From assembly GCA_964626885.1 (NCBI GenBank), contig CAZVJA010000064.1, positions 1 to 24,111 of the forward strand: 24,111 nucleotides of DNA, written 5' to 3'. Made by a program: the position numbers and the translations under genes. The notes below the pieces were generated by a model that was not told the DNA's origin, ran no database searches, and saw only the letters and a list, made by a program, of their open reading frames with translations. Shown here piece by piece: positions 1 through 7,652 of this stretch. Origin of the DNA: CAZVJA01 sp964626885 (GTDB taxonomy: Bacteria; Planctomycetota; Planctomycetia; Planctomycetales; Planctomycetaceae). How positions within the stretch are numbered: position 1 is the first letter of the stretch; every line of letters begins with the position of its first letter.

Positions 1-403
1 CGTGCACCGCCCGGGGCTCGCCCTCCACCGGCGCGGCGGGTGTCCACTGCTTGCGGCACAGGCTGGCGAGCAGCTCTCCCGAAACCGGTCCGACGACGAA
101 ATCCAATGCCCCCAGCTCGCGCGCCATCCATTCCAATTCCGCCGAAGCGGTGGATGCGATGCAGATGGCGGGCAGGGACTTCGCTCCGTGATTGCGTCCC
201 AGGAACTGCAAGCAGCCGGCAGGATCGGCGTCAAAATCGAGCATCAGCACGCACCGCACCGAAGGTTTCAGGAGAGAAGGGAGATCACGCAAACTTGTAC
301 AGCTGCGAATCCGCACATCGGTGTGGAGCAATTGCCGTTGCATTTCGGGAGTCAGCCGCGGTCTCGGCTCGCAGATCGTGAGTTGTGGAGGATCGCTCAA
401 CAT
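1..403 (-). CDS. Receiver-like domain protein, N-terminal part (runs off left edge)
   Basis: Reading the minus strand from the ATG at 401-403 gives 134 codons with no stop up to the window edge. The product begins MLSDPPQLTICEPRPRLTP. It then alternates hydrophobic strands and helices in a CheY-like pattern: VLMLDFDADPAG at about residues 52-63, LPAICIAST at about 77-85, and GALDFVVGPVSGELLASLC at about 98-116. The aspartates after the third strand sit where a phospho-acceptor would be, so this looks like a receiver or pseudo-receiver domain. No output domain is visible because the gene is cut. It is divergent from purE, with 121 bp between the two starts, and no clear Shine-Dalgarno precedes the ATG. 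Whether it is phosphorylated, or is a degenerate receiver with another role, cannot be told from this fragment. Confidence 0.6.
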   Translation of the reverse strand, partial: MLSDPPQLTICEPRPRLTPEMQRQLLHTDVRIRSCTSLRDLPSLLKPSVRCVLMLDFDADPAGCLQFLGRNHGAKSLPAICIASTASAELEWMARELGALDFVVGPVSGELLASLCRKQWTPAAPVEGEPRAVH

Positions 404-444
404 CGGTGGTTGTGGTCAGGGGTTGTTCGTGGTCGGGGCGTCAC

Positions 445-473
445 TTGCCCGAAGCCGGAGACTCGTCTATCCT
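445..473 (+). promoter_or_regulatory. Probable sigma70-type promoter of purE
   Basis: TTGCCC (445-450) and TATCCT (468-473) are separated by 17 bp, the optimal spacing. Transcription would start near 480, about 45 nt before the purE ATG. A perfect 6-bp hairpin (CCTGCG/CGCAGG, 471-486, loop CGAA) overlaps the -10 edge and the expected start site. Confidence 0.55.
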
Positions 474-524
474 GCGCGAACGCAGGGACTATTCGAGGTA
501 ACACGTGACGGGAGAATCTGCAAG

Positions 525-1022
525 ATGAGTGCCGCAAGTTCGTCTCCGCTGGTTGCAATCCTCATGGGAAGCAAATCGGACTGGGAGACCATGCAATTAG
601 CGCACGCGACCCTCTCGGAATTCGGGGTCGCGCATGAATGCCGCGTCCTCTCCGCGCATCGGACTCCGCACGAAACCGCCGAATTCGTGCGATCTTCCGA
701 GCAAAGCGGCGTTGAAGTTTTTATTGCGGCGGCCGGCGGAGCGGCACATTTGGCGGGAGTGGTGGCGGCGCATACCGTGCTGCCGGTGCTGGGGGTGCCC
801 ATGAAAGGTTGGTCACTCGACGGGCTCGATTCGCTCCTCTCAACGGTGCAGATGCCGCGCGGCATTCCGGTCGGCACGTTGGCAATCGGAAAGGCCGGCG
901 CTGTCAATGCCGCATTGCTGGCCATCAGCATTCTCTCGCTCTCCCGACCGGAGTTGAAACAACGCCTGCAAGAGCAGCGCCAAGAGCAAGCGGCTCAAAT
1001 TCTCGCCGAAAAGCTTGTCTAG
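525..1022 (+). CDS. purE: N5-carboxyaminoimidazole ribonucleotide mutase (class I PurE)
   Basis: The 165-residue product is the usual length for class I PurE, which converts N5-CAIR to CAIR in de novo purine synthesis in the cytoplasm. Family motifs are clear: MGSKSDWETM near the N-terminus, the active-site loop SAHRTPHETAEF, AAAGGAAHLAGVVAAHT, and the C-terminal signature LLSTVQMPRGIPVGTLAIG. The ATG at 525 is chosen because GGAG lies ten bases upstream and homology starts just after it. The open frame extends further upstream, but that part has no family resemblance. No purK, the usual partner, is visible, so it must be elsewhere. The gene is convergent with the phosphatase gene at 1057 across 34 bp that hold a GC palindrome (1042-1053). 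Confidence 0.95.
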   Translation: MSAASSSPLVAILMGSKSDWETMQLAHATLSEFGVAHECRVLSAHRTPHETAEFVRSSEQSGVEVFIAAAGGAAHLAGVVAAHTVLPVLGVPMKGWSLDGLDSLLSTVQMPRGIPVGTLAIGKAGAVNAALLAISILSLSRPELKQRLQEQRQEQAAQILAEKLV

Positions 1023-1056
1023 GAACGGGGGCTGCTGGCCTGCGCGGCCGCGCGAT

Positions 1057-2373
1057 TCAAACGCGTTGGGGAGTCGAGCTGTCGCGGAATTTGCGTTCCA
1101 GGAGAATGAGGGTAATGTCGTCGGGAGGGTGGTCCGCCTGGTGGAACGCCGTTATCTCCCGTCGGATTGCCTCCAGCAACCTGCTTGCCGGGAGTCGGCG
1201 GTTTTCCGTGACAATCTGTTCCAGTCGCGCGCGGCCGAACAGCTCTCCTTGATCGTTCTGCAGCTCGATCGTTCCGTCGGTCGCAAGCAGCAAGAGATCC
1301 CCCGGTTCCAGGTGAACAGTGTTTCCGGCGGGAATGGCATAATCGACGGCGAACCCGAGGGGAAGACTCGTGCTTTTCAATTCGGAGAAAGCGCCGCTGC
1401 CGCGATGAAAGTGCAACGCCGGTCCGTGACCGGCGTTGGCGAATGTCAACTCATGCCGTTTGACGTCGAGTGCGACCATCAGAAACGTGATGAACCGTCC
1501 TTCTTCGAGATCGCGCGCGATCGTCTCGGAGAGCAGAGAAAGAATTTCTCCCGGTTCGGATCGGGTGCGCGACAAAATGTGCATCATCGCCCGGGCAGAG
1601 GCCATGATCAGGCTGGGGCCGACTCCATGGCCGCTGACATCGGCGATCACCAGTCCCAGCCGGCCGTCGGGAAGATGCACCAGATCGTAGTAGTCGCCGC
1701 TGACCGCCTCGGCCGGTTCCCACCAGGCAGCGATTTCATAACCTGGAACCTTCGGCAATTCGCTGGGAAGGAAGCTGGTCTGAATGCTGCGGCCCATGTT
1801 GACCGAAACTTGTAGTTCATGCGAGCGGCGGGCTTCTTCCAGCAACTCGGACCGCTCGAGTGCCGTAGCTGCATGGGACGCGAAGGCTTGCAGCAACTGT
1901 TCATCAAAGTCGTCGAACGCGCCTCCATGCTTATTTAATAACTGCAGTACGCCCACCAGTCGGTCGAGCTGGGGCGAGATTAAAGGTGCAGCAAGGATGT
2001 TTCGCGTTTGAAACCCCGTGAGATGGTCGACGTCAGAATTCCAGCGGGCATCGAGGGACGGATCGGGAATGTTCGCGATCTTTCGCCGTCGCGCCACCCA
2101 GCCTGCGATGCCGGTGTCGATCGGCACGCGAATCTCCTCGATTTCGAGCGCTGTGGCGACGCGGGTGTGCAGTTCCCGGGTTGCGTCATCCAACAAGTAA
2201 AGCGTCGCGCGCTCGCAGTTAAGAGCCTCACAGACTCGCGTGGTGATGGCTTTGAGCACGCTGTCGAGATCGTGCAGCGCCGCCAGAGCGCATGTCACCT
2301 CGACGAGCTTCATCGAGCTGTTCAATCGTTTTCGAATGATTGCGATTTCGGCGTCATCGCTGGACATGAACAT
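1057..2373 (-). CDS. GAF domain plus SpoIIE/RsbU-type PP2C serine phosphatase
   Basis: This 438-residue soluble protein has a GAF domain at about residues 30-178 and a SpoIIE-type PP2C phosphatase domain at about 190-425. The phosphatase metal-binding and family motifs are present: SGDYYD (225-230), IADVSGHG (243-250), FANAGHGP, LLLATDG and a final DDIT. Proteins of this architecture usually dephosphorylate a phosphorylated anti-sigma-factor antagonist in partner-switching systems, with the GAF domain sensing a ligand or redox signal. No STAS antagonist or HPK-like anti-sigma kinase is next to it, so its partner is unknown. A second ATG six bases downstream (2367) is an equally good start. 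Expression would be independent of the membrane-protein gene upstream on the same strand, as 170 bp with nested hairpins separate them. Confidence 0.9.
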   Translation of the reverse strand: MFMSSDDAEIAIIRKRLNSSMKLVEVTCALAALHDLDSVLKAITTRVCEALNCERATLYLLDDATRELHTRVATALEIEEIRVPIDTGIAGWVARRRKIANIPDPSLDARWNSDVDHLTGFQTRNILAAPLISPQLDRLVGVLQLLNKHGGAFDDFDEQLLQAFASHAATALERSELLEEARRSHELQVSVNMGRSIQTSFLPSELPKVPGYEIAAWWEPAEAVSGDYYDLVHLPDGRLGLVIADVSGHGVGPSLIMASARAMMHILSRTRSEPGEILSLLSETIARDLEEGRFITFLMVALDVKRHELTFANAGHGPALHFHRGSGAFSELKSTSLPLGFAVDYAIPAGNTVHLEPGDLLLLATDGTIELQNDQGELFGRARLEQIVTENRRLPASRLLEAIRREITAFHQADHPPDDITLILLERKFRDSSTPQRV

Positions 2374-2473
2374 TGCACCCGGACGAGATATCGCTCGACA
2401 AAGAAATGGAGGAAGAGGAAAGCGACGCAGATCCGCGGATGCGGATCATGGAAAACGCTCCGCCTGGAAAGAC

Positions 2474-2518
2474 GTTCCGGCATAAACTTTAACCAAACCT
2501 CCGGTTGAAAGCCGGAAC
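2474..2518 (-). other. Nested stem-loop between two minus-strand genes
   Basis: GTTCCGGC (2474-2481) pairs perfectly with GCCGGAAC (2511-2518). Inside it, TTTAACC (2488-2494) pairs with GGTTGAA (2503-2509) through seven pairs, one of them G-T. It lies 26 bp after the stop of the membrane-protein gene and 100 bp before the phosphatase start. It could therefore be a terminator or a leader structure. There is no U-run on the minus strand after it. A second hairpin (GATCCGC/GCGGATC, 2430-2447) lies closer to the phosphatase gene. Confidence 0.4.
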
Positions 2519-2543
2519 ATCCACGATATCCCGTCAGTCGTGG

Positions 2544-3458
2544 TTATCCAATGGACTCGTTCCGCGGGGAGCCGAGCCGCACGTCGATCCAATCGGGATC
2601 GACAAATCGCCGCAGCAGCCAGCGCAGCGTGTGTTCGATTCGCGGGTTGGCCGCAATTCTCTCGGGAGAATTCACGTCCGGCTCGGACCAATGAAACCCG
2701 TCCATCTGAAGCTGCACCGGCCACTGTTCCTTGCGGGCGGTCTCATTCATTCGGTCTTGAATGGGCCGAGCCCAGACAATGCCGAAACTATCGCGAAAGT
2801 CGCGCCAAACCTGGTCGAAGCCCTCGAGTCGCGAGGTGATTCGGTCGGCACGCGCGGCGGTCCAGATCGACGCGGACAGCAGCAATGTTCCCGCGATGCG
2901 CAACGCATCGCGATATTCGACCAGGGGGGAATTGCCGCTGCCAAAAAAGGGGATCAGAAACATGAGCTGGGCGGATACGAACAATAATGTTGCTAGCGTA
3001 TGTCGCGTCCCCAGAAAGTTCCCGCCACCCATCACGAGGACGAGCAAGTGTCCCAATAGGACCGGTGTTTCGACATGCAGCGCGACAATCTCGAAATCGC
3101 GGTTCCAGGAGGTCGCCAACGGGCGACCCAGAACCACTATTAATGGCACCAGAACAAACCAGTTCCAGACCCGCGACCCTGGTCGGCGGGCTCCGAGAAC
3201 CGCGATCGCTGGGCAGAGGAGGACGACCGAGAGGACGTACCAGAATTGGCTCGCCAATGGGTCGGAAACAACCCCGGAAAGGGCCGTTGTGCTCCAGACA
3301 GCGATCCAAAGGACGACCGCTCCCAGACTCCACCTCCAGGCAGTGGTCAGAGTCGTTGATCGGAGTCGGTGCCCGGCTTGCCAGACAACTGGCAATACCG
3401 TCAGCATCGCTCCGGTCGCAATCATCCGAAATGTCAATGACATTTCCCTCGGCTCCAA
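2544..3458 (-). CDS. Multi-pass membrane protein of unknown function
   Basis: The 304-residue product has about six to seven hydrophobic segments in its first 210 residues. Examples are MIATGAMLTVLPVVW, WSLGAVVLWIAVW, FWYVLSVVLLCPAIAVL, WFVLVPLIVVLG, VLLGHLLVLVMGG and LATLLFVSAQLMFLIPFF. A soluble C-terminal tail of about 95 residues follows, rich in charged and aromatic residues (RDFRDSFGIVWARPIQDRM and a final WLLRRF). I do not recognise the family. The hydrophobic pattern and the tail's composition favour this frame over the overlapping frames on both strands, which are basic and proline-rich. It is divergent from the Cys-rich gene. The tail resembles a helper or sensor domain, but no function can be assigned. 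Confidence 0.75.
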   Translation of the reverse strand: MEPREMSLTFRMIATGAMLTVLPVVWQAGHRLRSTTLTTAWRWSLGAVVLWIAVWSTTALSGVVSDPLASQFWYVLSVVLLCPAIAVLGARRPGSRVWNWFVLVPLIVVLGRPLATSWNRDFEIVALHVETPVLLGHLLVLVMGGGNFLGTRHTLATLLFVSAQLMFLIPFFGSGNSPLVEYRDALRIAGTLLLSASIWTAARADRITSRLEGFDQVWRDFRDSFGIVWARPIQDRMNETARKEQWPVQLQMDGFHWSEPDVNSPERIAANPRIEHTLRWLLRRFVDPDWIDVRLGSPRNESIG

Positions 3459-3797
3459 AGTGTGTCGCCCACGTCATTACCCCAGGTGAGAGAACGTGTG
3501 AGCCACCCTGCAATACAGATGTGTACGTACTTACCCTCTTTGTAGCAATCGCTCATCGCCCAGTCTGCCGGAAAACTGTTACTACCGCTACCACTGACGC
3601 TGTTTTCCGAGCCGGAGCAGAGGCTTTCAATTTCTGTAAGCTTCGCAATCCGCTTTTGTCGAAAAGCCAAGCAGCGTTACCCAAAGTTCCCAGTGAGACC
3701 TGAACTCCCGCGCGAACACTCGGCCCCTTGGCCACTAGATACTCGCGGAGTTCCTCACGTTCTTCCCGGAATCAACGTCAACGAGGAGAAACTAGAA
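3459..3797. other. Non-coding divergent intergenic region
   Basis: These 339 bp separate the divergent starts of the membrane-protein gene and the Cys-rich gene and should hold both promoters. I see no -35/-10 pair that I would defend. Open frames here are short shadows with no start context. GAGGAG at 3783-3788 is the ribosome-binding site of the Cys-rich gene. Confidence 0.5.
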
Positions 3798-4307
3798 ATG
3801 AAATGGCTTTCTTTGACCGCGGCGCTGCTGGTCTGTAGCGCCACCGTGAACACGGCCGATGCCGGCCTGTTCGGCGGCCATGGTTGCGGCTGCGAGAAGA
3901 GCTGCTGCGACAGTGGTTGTGGACATCATGGCTGTGGATTGTTCAAGCATCATGGCTGCGGTTGCCGCAAGTCTTGCTGCGAGAAGAGCTGCTGCGCGCC
4001 GGCTCCGTCGTGCTGCGCTCCTGCTCCTAGCTGCTGTGCGCCGGCTCCGTCCTGCTGCGCTCCGGCCCCGACCTGTGCCGCTCCTGCAGCTCCGGCTGCC
4101 CCGAGCTGCTGTGCGCCGGCCGCGCCGTCGTGCTGCGCTCCCGCGGCTCCTTCCTGCTGTGCGCCGAAGTGCTGTGAACCGGCTCCTTGCTGCTGCCACA
4201 AGCACCGCTGCTGCAAGCAACGCTGCCATCGTCATCGCTGCTGCAAAGTCCGCTGCTGCAAGCGGACCTGCTGCGGTGGATGCAACACGGGTTGCGGCTG
4301 CAACTGA
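3798..4307 (+). CDS. Secreted cysteine/proline-rich repeat protein
   Basis: The 169-residue protein has a Sec-type signal peptide (MKWLSLTAALLVCSATVNT then ADA, predicted cleavage after residue 22). The mature part of about 147 residues contains about 42 cysteines, mostly as CC pairs. Residues 30-64 are Gly/His/Cys-rich. Residues 65-123 are tandem CCAPAPS or CCAPAAPS units. The C-terminus (131-169) is basic, with CC pairs between His/Arg/Lys and a final CNTGCGCN. The ATG at 3798 is chosen because GAGGAG sits nine bases upstream and the signal peptide begins there; the frame is open upstream without meaning. Walls of planctomycetes are known to be proteinaceous and rich in Cys and Pro, so a disulfide-linked envelope role is a reasonable inference. 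Metal binding is an alternative. The two hairpins downstream probably end its transcript. Confidence 0.85.
   Translation: MKWLSLTAALLVCSATVNTADAGLFGGHGCGCEKSCCDSGCGHHGCGLFKHHGCGCRKSCCEKSCCAPAPSCCAPAPSCCAPAPSCCAPAPTCAAPAAPAAPSCCAPAAPSCCAPAAPSCCAPKCCEPAPCCCHKHRCCKQRCHRHRCCKVRCCKRTCCGGCNTGCGCN
3990..4166 (+). repeat. In-gene tandem repeat encoding CCAPAPS/CCAPAAPS units
   Basis: Three CCAPAPS units (21 nt each) and a CCAPAPT unit are followed by an Ala/Pro spacer, two CCAPAAPS units (24 nt each) and CCAPK. Codon choice varies between copies at third positions. The array is therefore not a fresh slippage product, although unit number could still vary between strains. Confidence 0.8.
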
Positions 4308-4328
4308 GAGTTGCCCCATCGGATATAC

Positions 4329-4353
4329 GGGCCGGCCGGCAAACGGCCGGCCC
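4329..4353 (+). terminator. GC-rich hairpin after the Cys-rich gene
   Basis: A perfect 10-bp stem, GGGCCGGCCG (4329-4338) with CGGCCGGCCC (4344-4353), closes a five-base GCAAA loop. It lies 21 bp after the stop codon. No strong U-tract follows, so termination may not be of the simple intrinsic kind. Confidence 0.55.
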
Positions 4354-4468
4354 CTCCCGGAGTGTTCTTGACCGCACTGCGATCGCCGAGACCGACACCT
4401 CGAATAGAGACGCTGGGCGATTCCGGCAGAGCCACTCGAAACGAGCTCAACATAAGAACGTGAGGTCA

Positions 4469-4504
4469 TGTGCCCGGAGGAGATTGACGTCTCCTCCGGG
4501 CACA
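4469..4504. terminator. 15-bp perfect hairpin between convergent genes
   Basis: The arms 4469-4483 and 4490-4504 are perfectly complementary over 15 bp (core GCCCGGAGGAGA), with a six-base TTGACG loop. It lies between the Cys-rich gene (plus) and the rhomboid gene (minus), so it could act as a shared bidirectional terminator. Neither side has a long T-run. Confidence 0.55.
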
Positions 4505-4587
4505 CTCCGTTTACGTCTCCTCGGTTTTGGGCCCCTTGTCCTACTCGTTTCGCGCGGCCGATGGACCCCGCCCTCGAGCTGCCGACT

Positions 4588-5508
4588 TCAAGTGCCCTTC
4601 GGGCCTGCCGCAACAGGCGCCGGAGTTGCCGCCATTCCGTAGTTCAAACGGACGCACGAAGGATTCGGACACCGCCATAGCCCCGGAGCGACCCGGCAGC
4701 TCTCATCAATCGCCGTGCCGCATGTCGCGCACCGTTCGATCACGGTATCGGTATCGAGGGCAAACTGCTCCGTCTTCTTCACTTGTTGCGGCTTGACCCG
4801 TTTCTCGTCGACGATGACCAGTTGACCTGTCTTATCTCGATCGACTCGGCATTCCTGTTCGTCGTAGAGCAGCGGCATGAGCAGCGATCCGACACCGAAT
4901 CCCACACCGTGCGCCAGCCAGGCAACTCCTCCGGCCCCCTCCTCCGCGGTCAATACGCCCCACAATTGTGAAATGAGCCACACGACGACGAAGACGACCG
5001 ACGGAACTTCGAACCGGATCGGCCTCCCGAAGAAAAACATGAGACAGCGGATATGCGTCATCGGGCCGAATTTGAAGAAGTAGGCACCGATGAGCCCCGC
5101 GATGGCACCGCTGGCACCCACCATCGGAATGTCGCTGCCCCAGGCAAGCGCGGCGTGAGCCGCTCCGGCGAGCAGTCCGCTGATACCGTACAAGAACAAG
5201 AATTGCCCGGTGCCGAGCACCCCTTCAAGCGTCCACATAAACGCACACAGCACGAACATGTTGCCGAGTAGATGAAAGACGTCGACATGCAGCCACATGT
5301 GCGTAAACAGCCCAATGACGTGTCCCTGCGAGAGCTCTTTTCCCGAAAGACCCCAGGTGTGCAGGAACTCGATCAACGTCCGGTGCGCGGAGTCGCCGAA
5401 ATCGATCTTGAACGAATACAACCAGACCAGCGTGCAGGCGGCGATAATTCCGAAGCCGGCAATCGGCGGGCGATCATGTTCGACGTTGTCACCGAGTGGA
5501 AGAAACAT
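4588..5508 (-). CDS. Rhomboid-family intramembrane serine protease with C-terminal zinc ribbon
   Basis: This 306-residue membrane protein is a rhomboid protease, which cleaves transmembrane substrates within the bilayer. The oxyanion-region motif HLLGN (79-83), the catalytic serine in GASGAIAG (Ser133) and the catalytic histidine in WLAHGVGFGVG (His200) are all present. So is the L1-loop-like HMWLHVDVFHLLGN stretch. About six membrane segments span residues 15-215. The remaining 90 residues are cytoplasmic-like, with a linker and then CATC (260-263) and CPNPSC (280-285). That arrangement is a treble-clef or zinc-ribbon type site, with an extra Cys at 271. AGGAA lies about ten bases before the ATG. 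The zinc ribbon may recruit substrates or nucleic acid. Its gene is 229 bp downstream of asnB, probably a separate unit. Confidence 0.92.
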   Translation of the reverse strand: MFLPLGDNVEHDRPPIAGFGIIAACTLVWLYSFKIDFGDSAHRTLIEFLHTWGLSGKELSQGHVIGLFTHMWLHVDVFHLLGNMFVLCAFMWTLEGVLGTGQFLFLYGISGLLAGAAHAALAWGSDIPMVGASGAIAGLIGAYFFKFGPMTHIRCLMFFFGRPIRFEVPSVVFVVVWLISQLWGVLTAEEGAGGVAWLAHGVGFGVGSLLMPLLYDEQECRVDRDKTGQLVIVDEKRVKPQQVKKTEQFALDTDTVIERCATCGTAIDESCRVAPGLWRCPNPSCVRLNYGMAATPAPVAAGPKGT

Positions 5509-5737
5509 GACTTCACGTTCCTGCGCAATTCAAAACGTCTCCGGAGAATGGAGTGTCCGACAATGGACACCTGTCTTAGCAACTTTAGGTCACGCGGAGG
5601 GAAAACACCCTCTTCCGGCGAAATCCACCGACCGTCAGAGAAATCCGAGCAGCGGAAGGCGCTGTCTGATGCAGATTTCCGGTTCTGCCGGTTGTGCGGA
5701 TGGTACACATGGAAGCGGCTCGGCAGAGGGCCGCGGT

Positions 5738-7624
5738 TTACAGCCAGCGGTCCCACCAGCGCGCGAGCATCAACACGCTGAACAGCGCGTGGCCCGCGTC
5801 AATCTCCCGCCTGGCGTGCCGATCGGCAAACTCCAGCAGCCTCGTTGCCTCGAAGGGACCGTCCTGAGCAAACGCCGACTGACTGACGGCGTCGCGAAAC
5901 TGGCGCACCAGACCATTCCGCATCCCTTTTTCCACGGGGACATTGAATCCCCGTTTCTTTCGATCCGCCACGCCAGCGCCCAAACGTGTTCGCAGATGAT
6001 TGCGGAGAATCAACTTGTTTCTGCCGGGGAACGGCGGCTGTGCGAGAAATTGTGGAGGCAGACTTGCGCAGAATTCGACCAGTTCGTGGTCGAGGAACGG
6101 CACGCGAACTTCCAACCCGTGCGCCATGCTCATCCGATCCACTTTCACGAGCATGTCGTTCGGCAGGTAAAACGTCAGATCGGCATAGAGCATCCTCTTC
6201 AACCGACAGTCCGCCTCGCGCGCCTCCCTGTAGTGACGGGCATACAGATCGAGCGGATCGACGTCGCCGTCGAAATAGCGGGGTTTGCAAAGCACCCGTT
6301 TGTCACCGTCTCGCAAGTGCACCCGCCAGCTTGCCAGATCGCGTCCCTCCCCCTCCTCCGCTCCGAGGACGAACCGCTCGGCGAACTGTCGCCGGCTATA
6401 ACGCACGTCGGAAGCATCCAGCCGAGTCACGGCCCGGCGCGCCAGCCGCCGCATCCACGCCGGGAGCATTCGATAAGGACGCGCGAGCGTGCCGGCGCTG
6501 TAGGTGGCGTAACCAGCCAGGAGTTCATCCGCGCCGTCTCCCGACAGAGCCACCGTTACCGAACGGGCTGTCTCGCGGCAAAGCGATAACACCGCGATGG
6601 ACGATGCATCCGCAAACGGACCCTCACAGGCGTCGACGAGCGTGTCGACGCCCGCAGCCATGTCGAGATCCAGTCGAATTTCCTCGTGCCGAGCGCCGAT
6701 CAGCAGAGCTGTCTCCGCGGCCTGCGGACCCTCGTCGAAACTGTCTTCGTCAAAACGAACGGAAAATGTGCGCACCCCCTGCGGAGTCAAATCGCTTGCG
6801 GCGGACGCCACGGCCGCTGAATCAATTCCACCGGACAGGAACGCCCCTAACGGAACGTCGCTCACGAGTTGCCGCCGGACCGCTGTGCGGAATCGTTCCG
6901 AAAACTCCTCGCGAGCCGCTTCGAGCGATCGGGGGACGGTGTGCATCGACAAAGACCAATAACGGCGCGTCGTCAGCGTGCCGTTCTCGACGATCGCTTC
7001 GTGTCCAGGGAGCAGTTGCAGCACGCCATCAAAGCCGGAGAGGGGAGCTGGAACGTATCCGAACGAGAGATATGCGTTGAGTCCCTCCCGCGAGGGGCGC
7101 CGCTCGAATGCCGGGTCGGCGAGCAGGGCTTTGATTTCACTGGCGAACCGAAGCGTTCCACCCGCCAGCGAATAGTAGAGCGGTTTTACTCCCAGTCGGT
7201 CGCGCACCAGCCATAATCGCCGGCGCGGAACATCCCACAGCGCGAATGCAAAGATGCCGTTGAATCGATCGACGCAGTCTGTTCCCCAGGCGCGATAGGC
7301 CGCGAGAATGACCTCGGTGTCGGTGCCGGTCCGAAAACAATGACCTGCTTGTGCAAGCTCTTGTCGCAACTCGCGGAAATTGTAAATCTCTCCGTTATAG
7401 GTCAGGACGACCTGTTTGTCGTGCGAGACCATCGGCTGCGCGCCGTCCGGCGTCGGGTCGAGGACTGCAAGCCGGCGATGCCCGAGCGATAGGCCGTCGG
7501 CATGCCAAGTGCCACGGCCATTCGGACCGCGATGTGCGAGGGAGTCGACCATCTTGTCGAACACTTGGGGATCGACGTGACGACCCGTGCCCGAGAAGTC
7601 GAATACCCCCACGATTCCGCACAT
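5738..7624 (-). CDS. asnB: Glutamine-hydrolysing asparagine synthase family amidotransferase
   Basis: The 628-residue protein has the AsnB architecture. A class II glutamine amidotransferase domain begins at the catalytic Cys2 (MCGIVGVF) and includes HRGPNGRG, LGHRRLAV and TYNGEIYNF. An ATP-pyrophosphatase synthetase domain follows, with the P-loop-like SGGIDS at 264-269 and ALSGDGADELLAGY further on. It uses glutamine and ATP to amidate a carboxylate. Classical AsnB makes asparagine from aspartate. Relatives in polysaccharide clusters are thought to amidate sugars or other carboxylates, and the GT2 and methyltransferase genes just upstream favour that reading here. The C-terminus is longer than in E. 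coli AsnB and ends in MLARWWDRWL. It is separated from the methyltransferase by 201 bp of palindromic DNA, so it may be cotranscribed or have its own promoter. Confidence 0.9.
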   Translation of the reverse strand: MCGIVGVFDFSGTGRHVDPQVFDKMVDSLAHRGPNGRGTWHADGLSLGHRRLAVLDPTPDGAQPMVSHDKQVVLTYNGEIYNFRELRQELAQAGHCFRTGTDTEVILAAYRAWGTDCVDRFNGIFAFALWDVPRRRLWLVRDRLGVKPLYYSLAGGTLRFASEIKALLADPAFERRPSREGLNAYLSFGYVPAPLSGFDGVLQLLPGHEAIVENGTLTTRRYWSLSMHTVPRSLEAAREEFSERFRTAVRRQLVSDVPLGAFLSGGIDSAAVASAASDLTPQGVRTFSVRFDEDSFDEGPQAAETALLIGARHEEIRLDLDMAAGVDTLVDACEGPFADASSIAVLSLCRETARSVTVALSGDGADELLAGYATYSAGTLARPYRMLPAWMRRLARRAVTRLDASDVRYSRRQFAERFVLGAEEGEGRDLASWRVHLRDGDKRVLCKPRYFDGDVDPLDLYARHYREAREADCRLKRMLYADLTFYLPNDMLVKVDRMSMAHGLEVRVPFLDHELVEFCASLPPQFLAQPPFPGRNKLILRNHLRTRLGAGVADRKKRGFNVPVEKGMRNGLVRQFRDAVSQSAFAQDGPFEATRLLEFADRHARREIDAGHALFSVLMLARWWDRWL

Positions 7625-7652
7625 CTGCCACCCAGACTTGTTATTTCACAGG

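Noticed and set aside
1042..1053. Palindrome GCGCGGCCGCGC between purE and the phosphatase gene as a terminator
   Set aside because: It is self-complementary with little room for a loop and no U-tract, and short GC palindromes are expected by chance in this DNA.
2761..3489. Plus-strand frame of 242 codons over the membrane-protein gene
   Set aside because: The translation is basic and Thr/Arg/Pro-rich without hydrophobic order, while the minus-strand frame gives clear membrane segments.
3990..4166. Possible CRISPR-like array from the regular repeats
   Set aside because: The repeats are contiguous codon units of a protein with no unique spacers, and no cas genes are present.
3792..4613. Long minus-strand frame antisense to the Cys-rich gene, rich in Ala/Arg
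   Set aside because: It is the reverse complement of the TGC/GCC repeat codons. The plus strand has the signal peptide and a ribosome-binding site.
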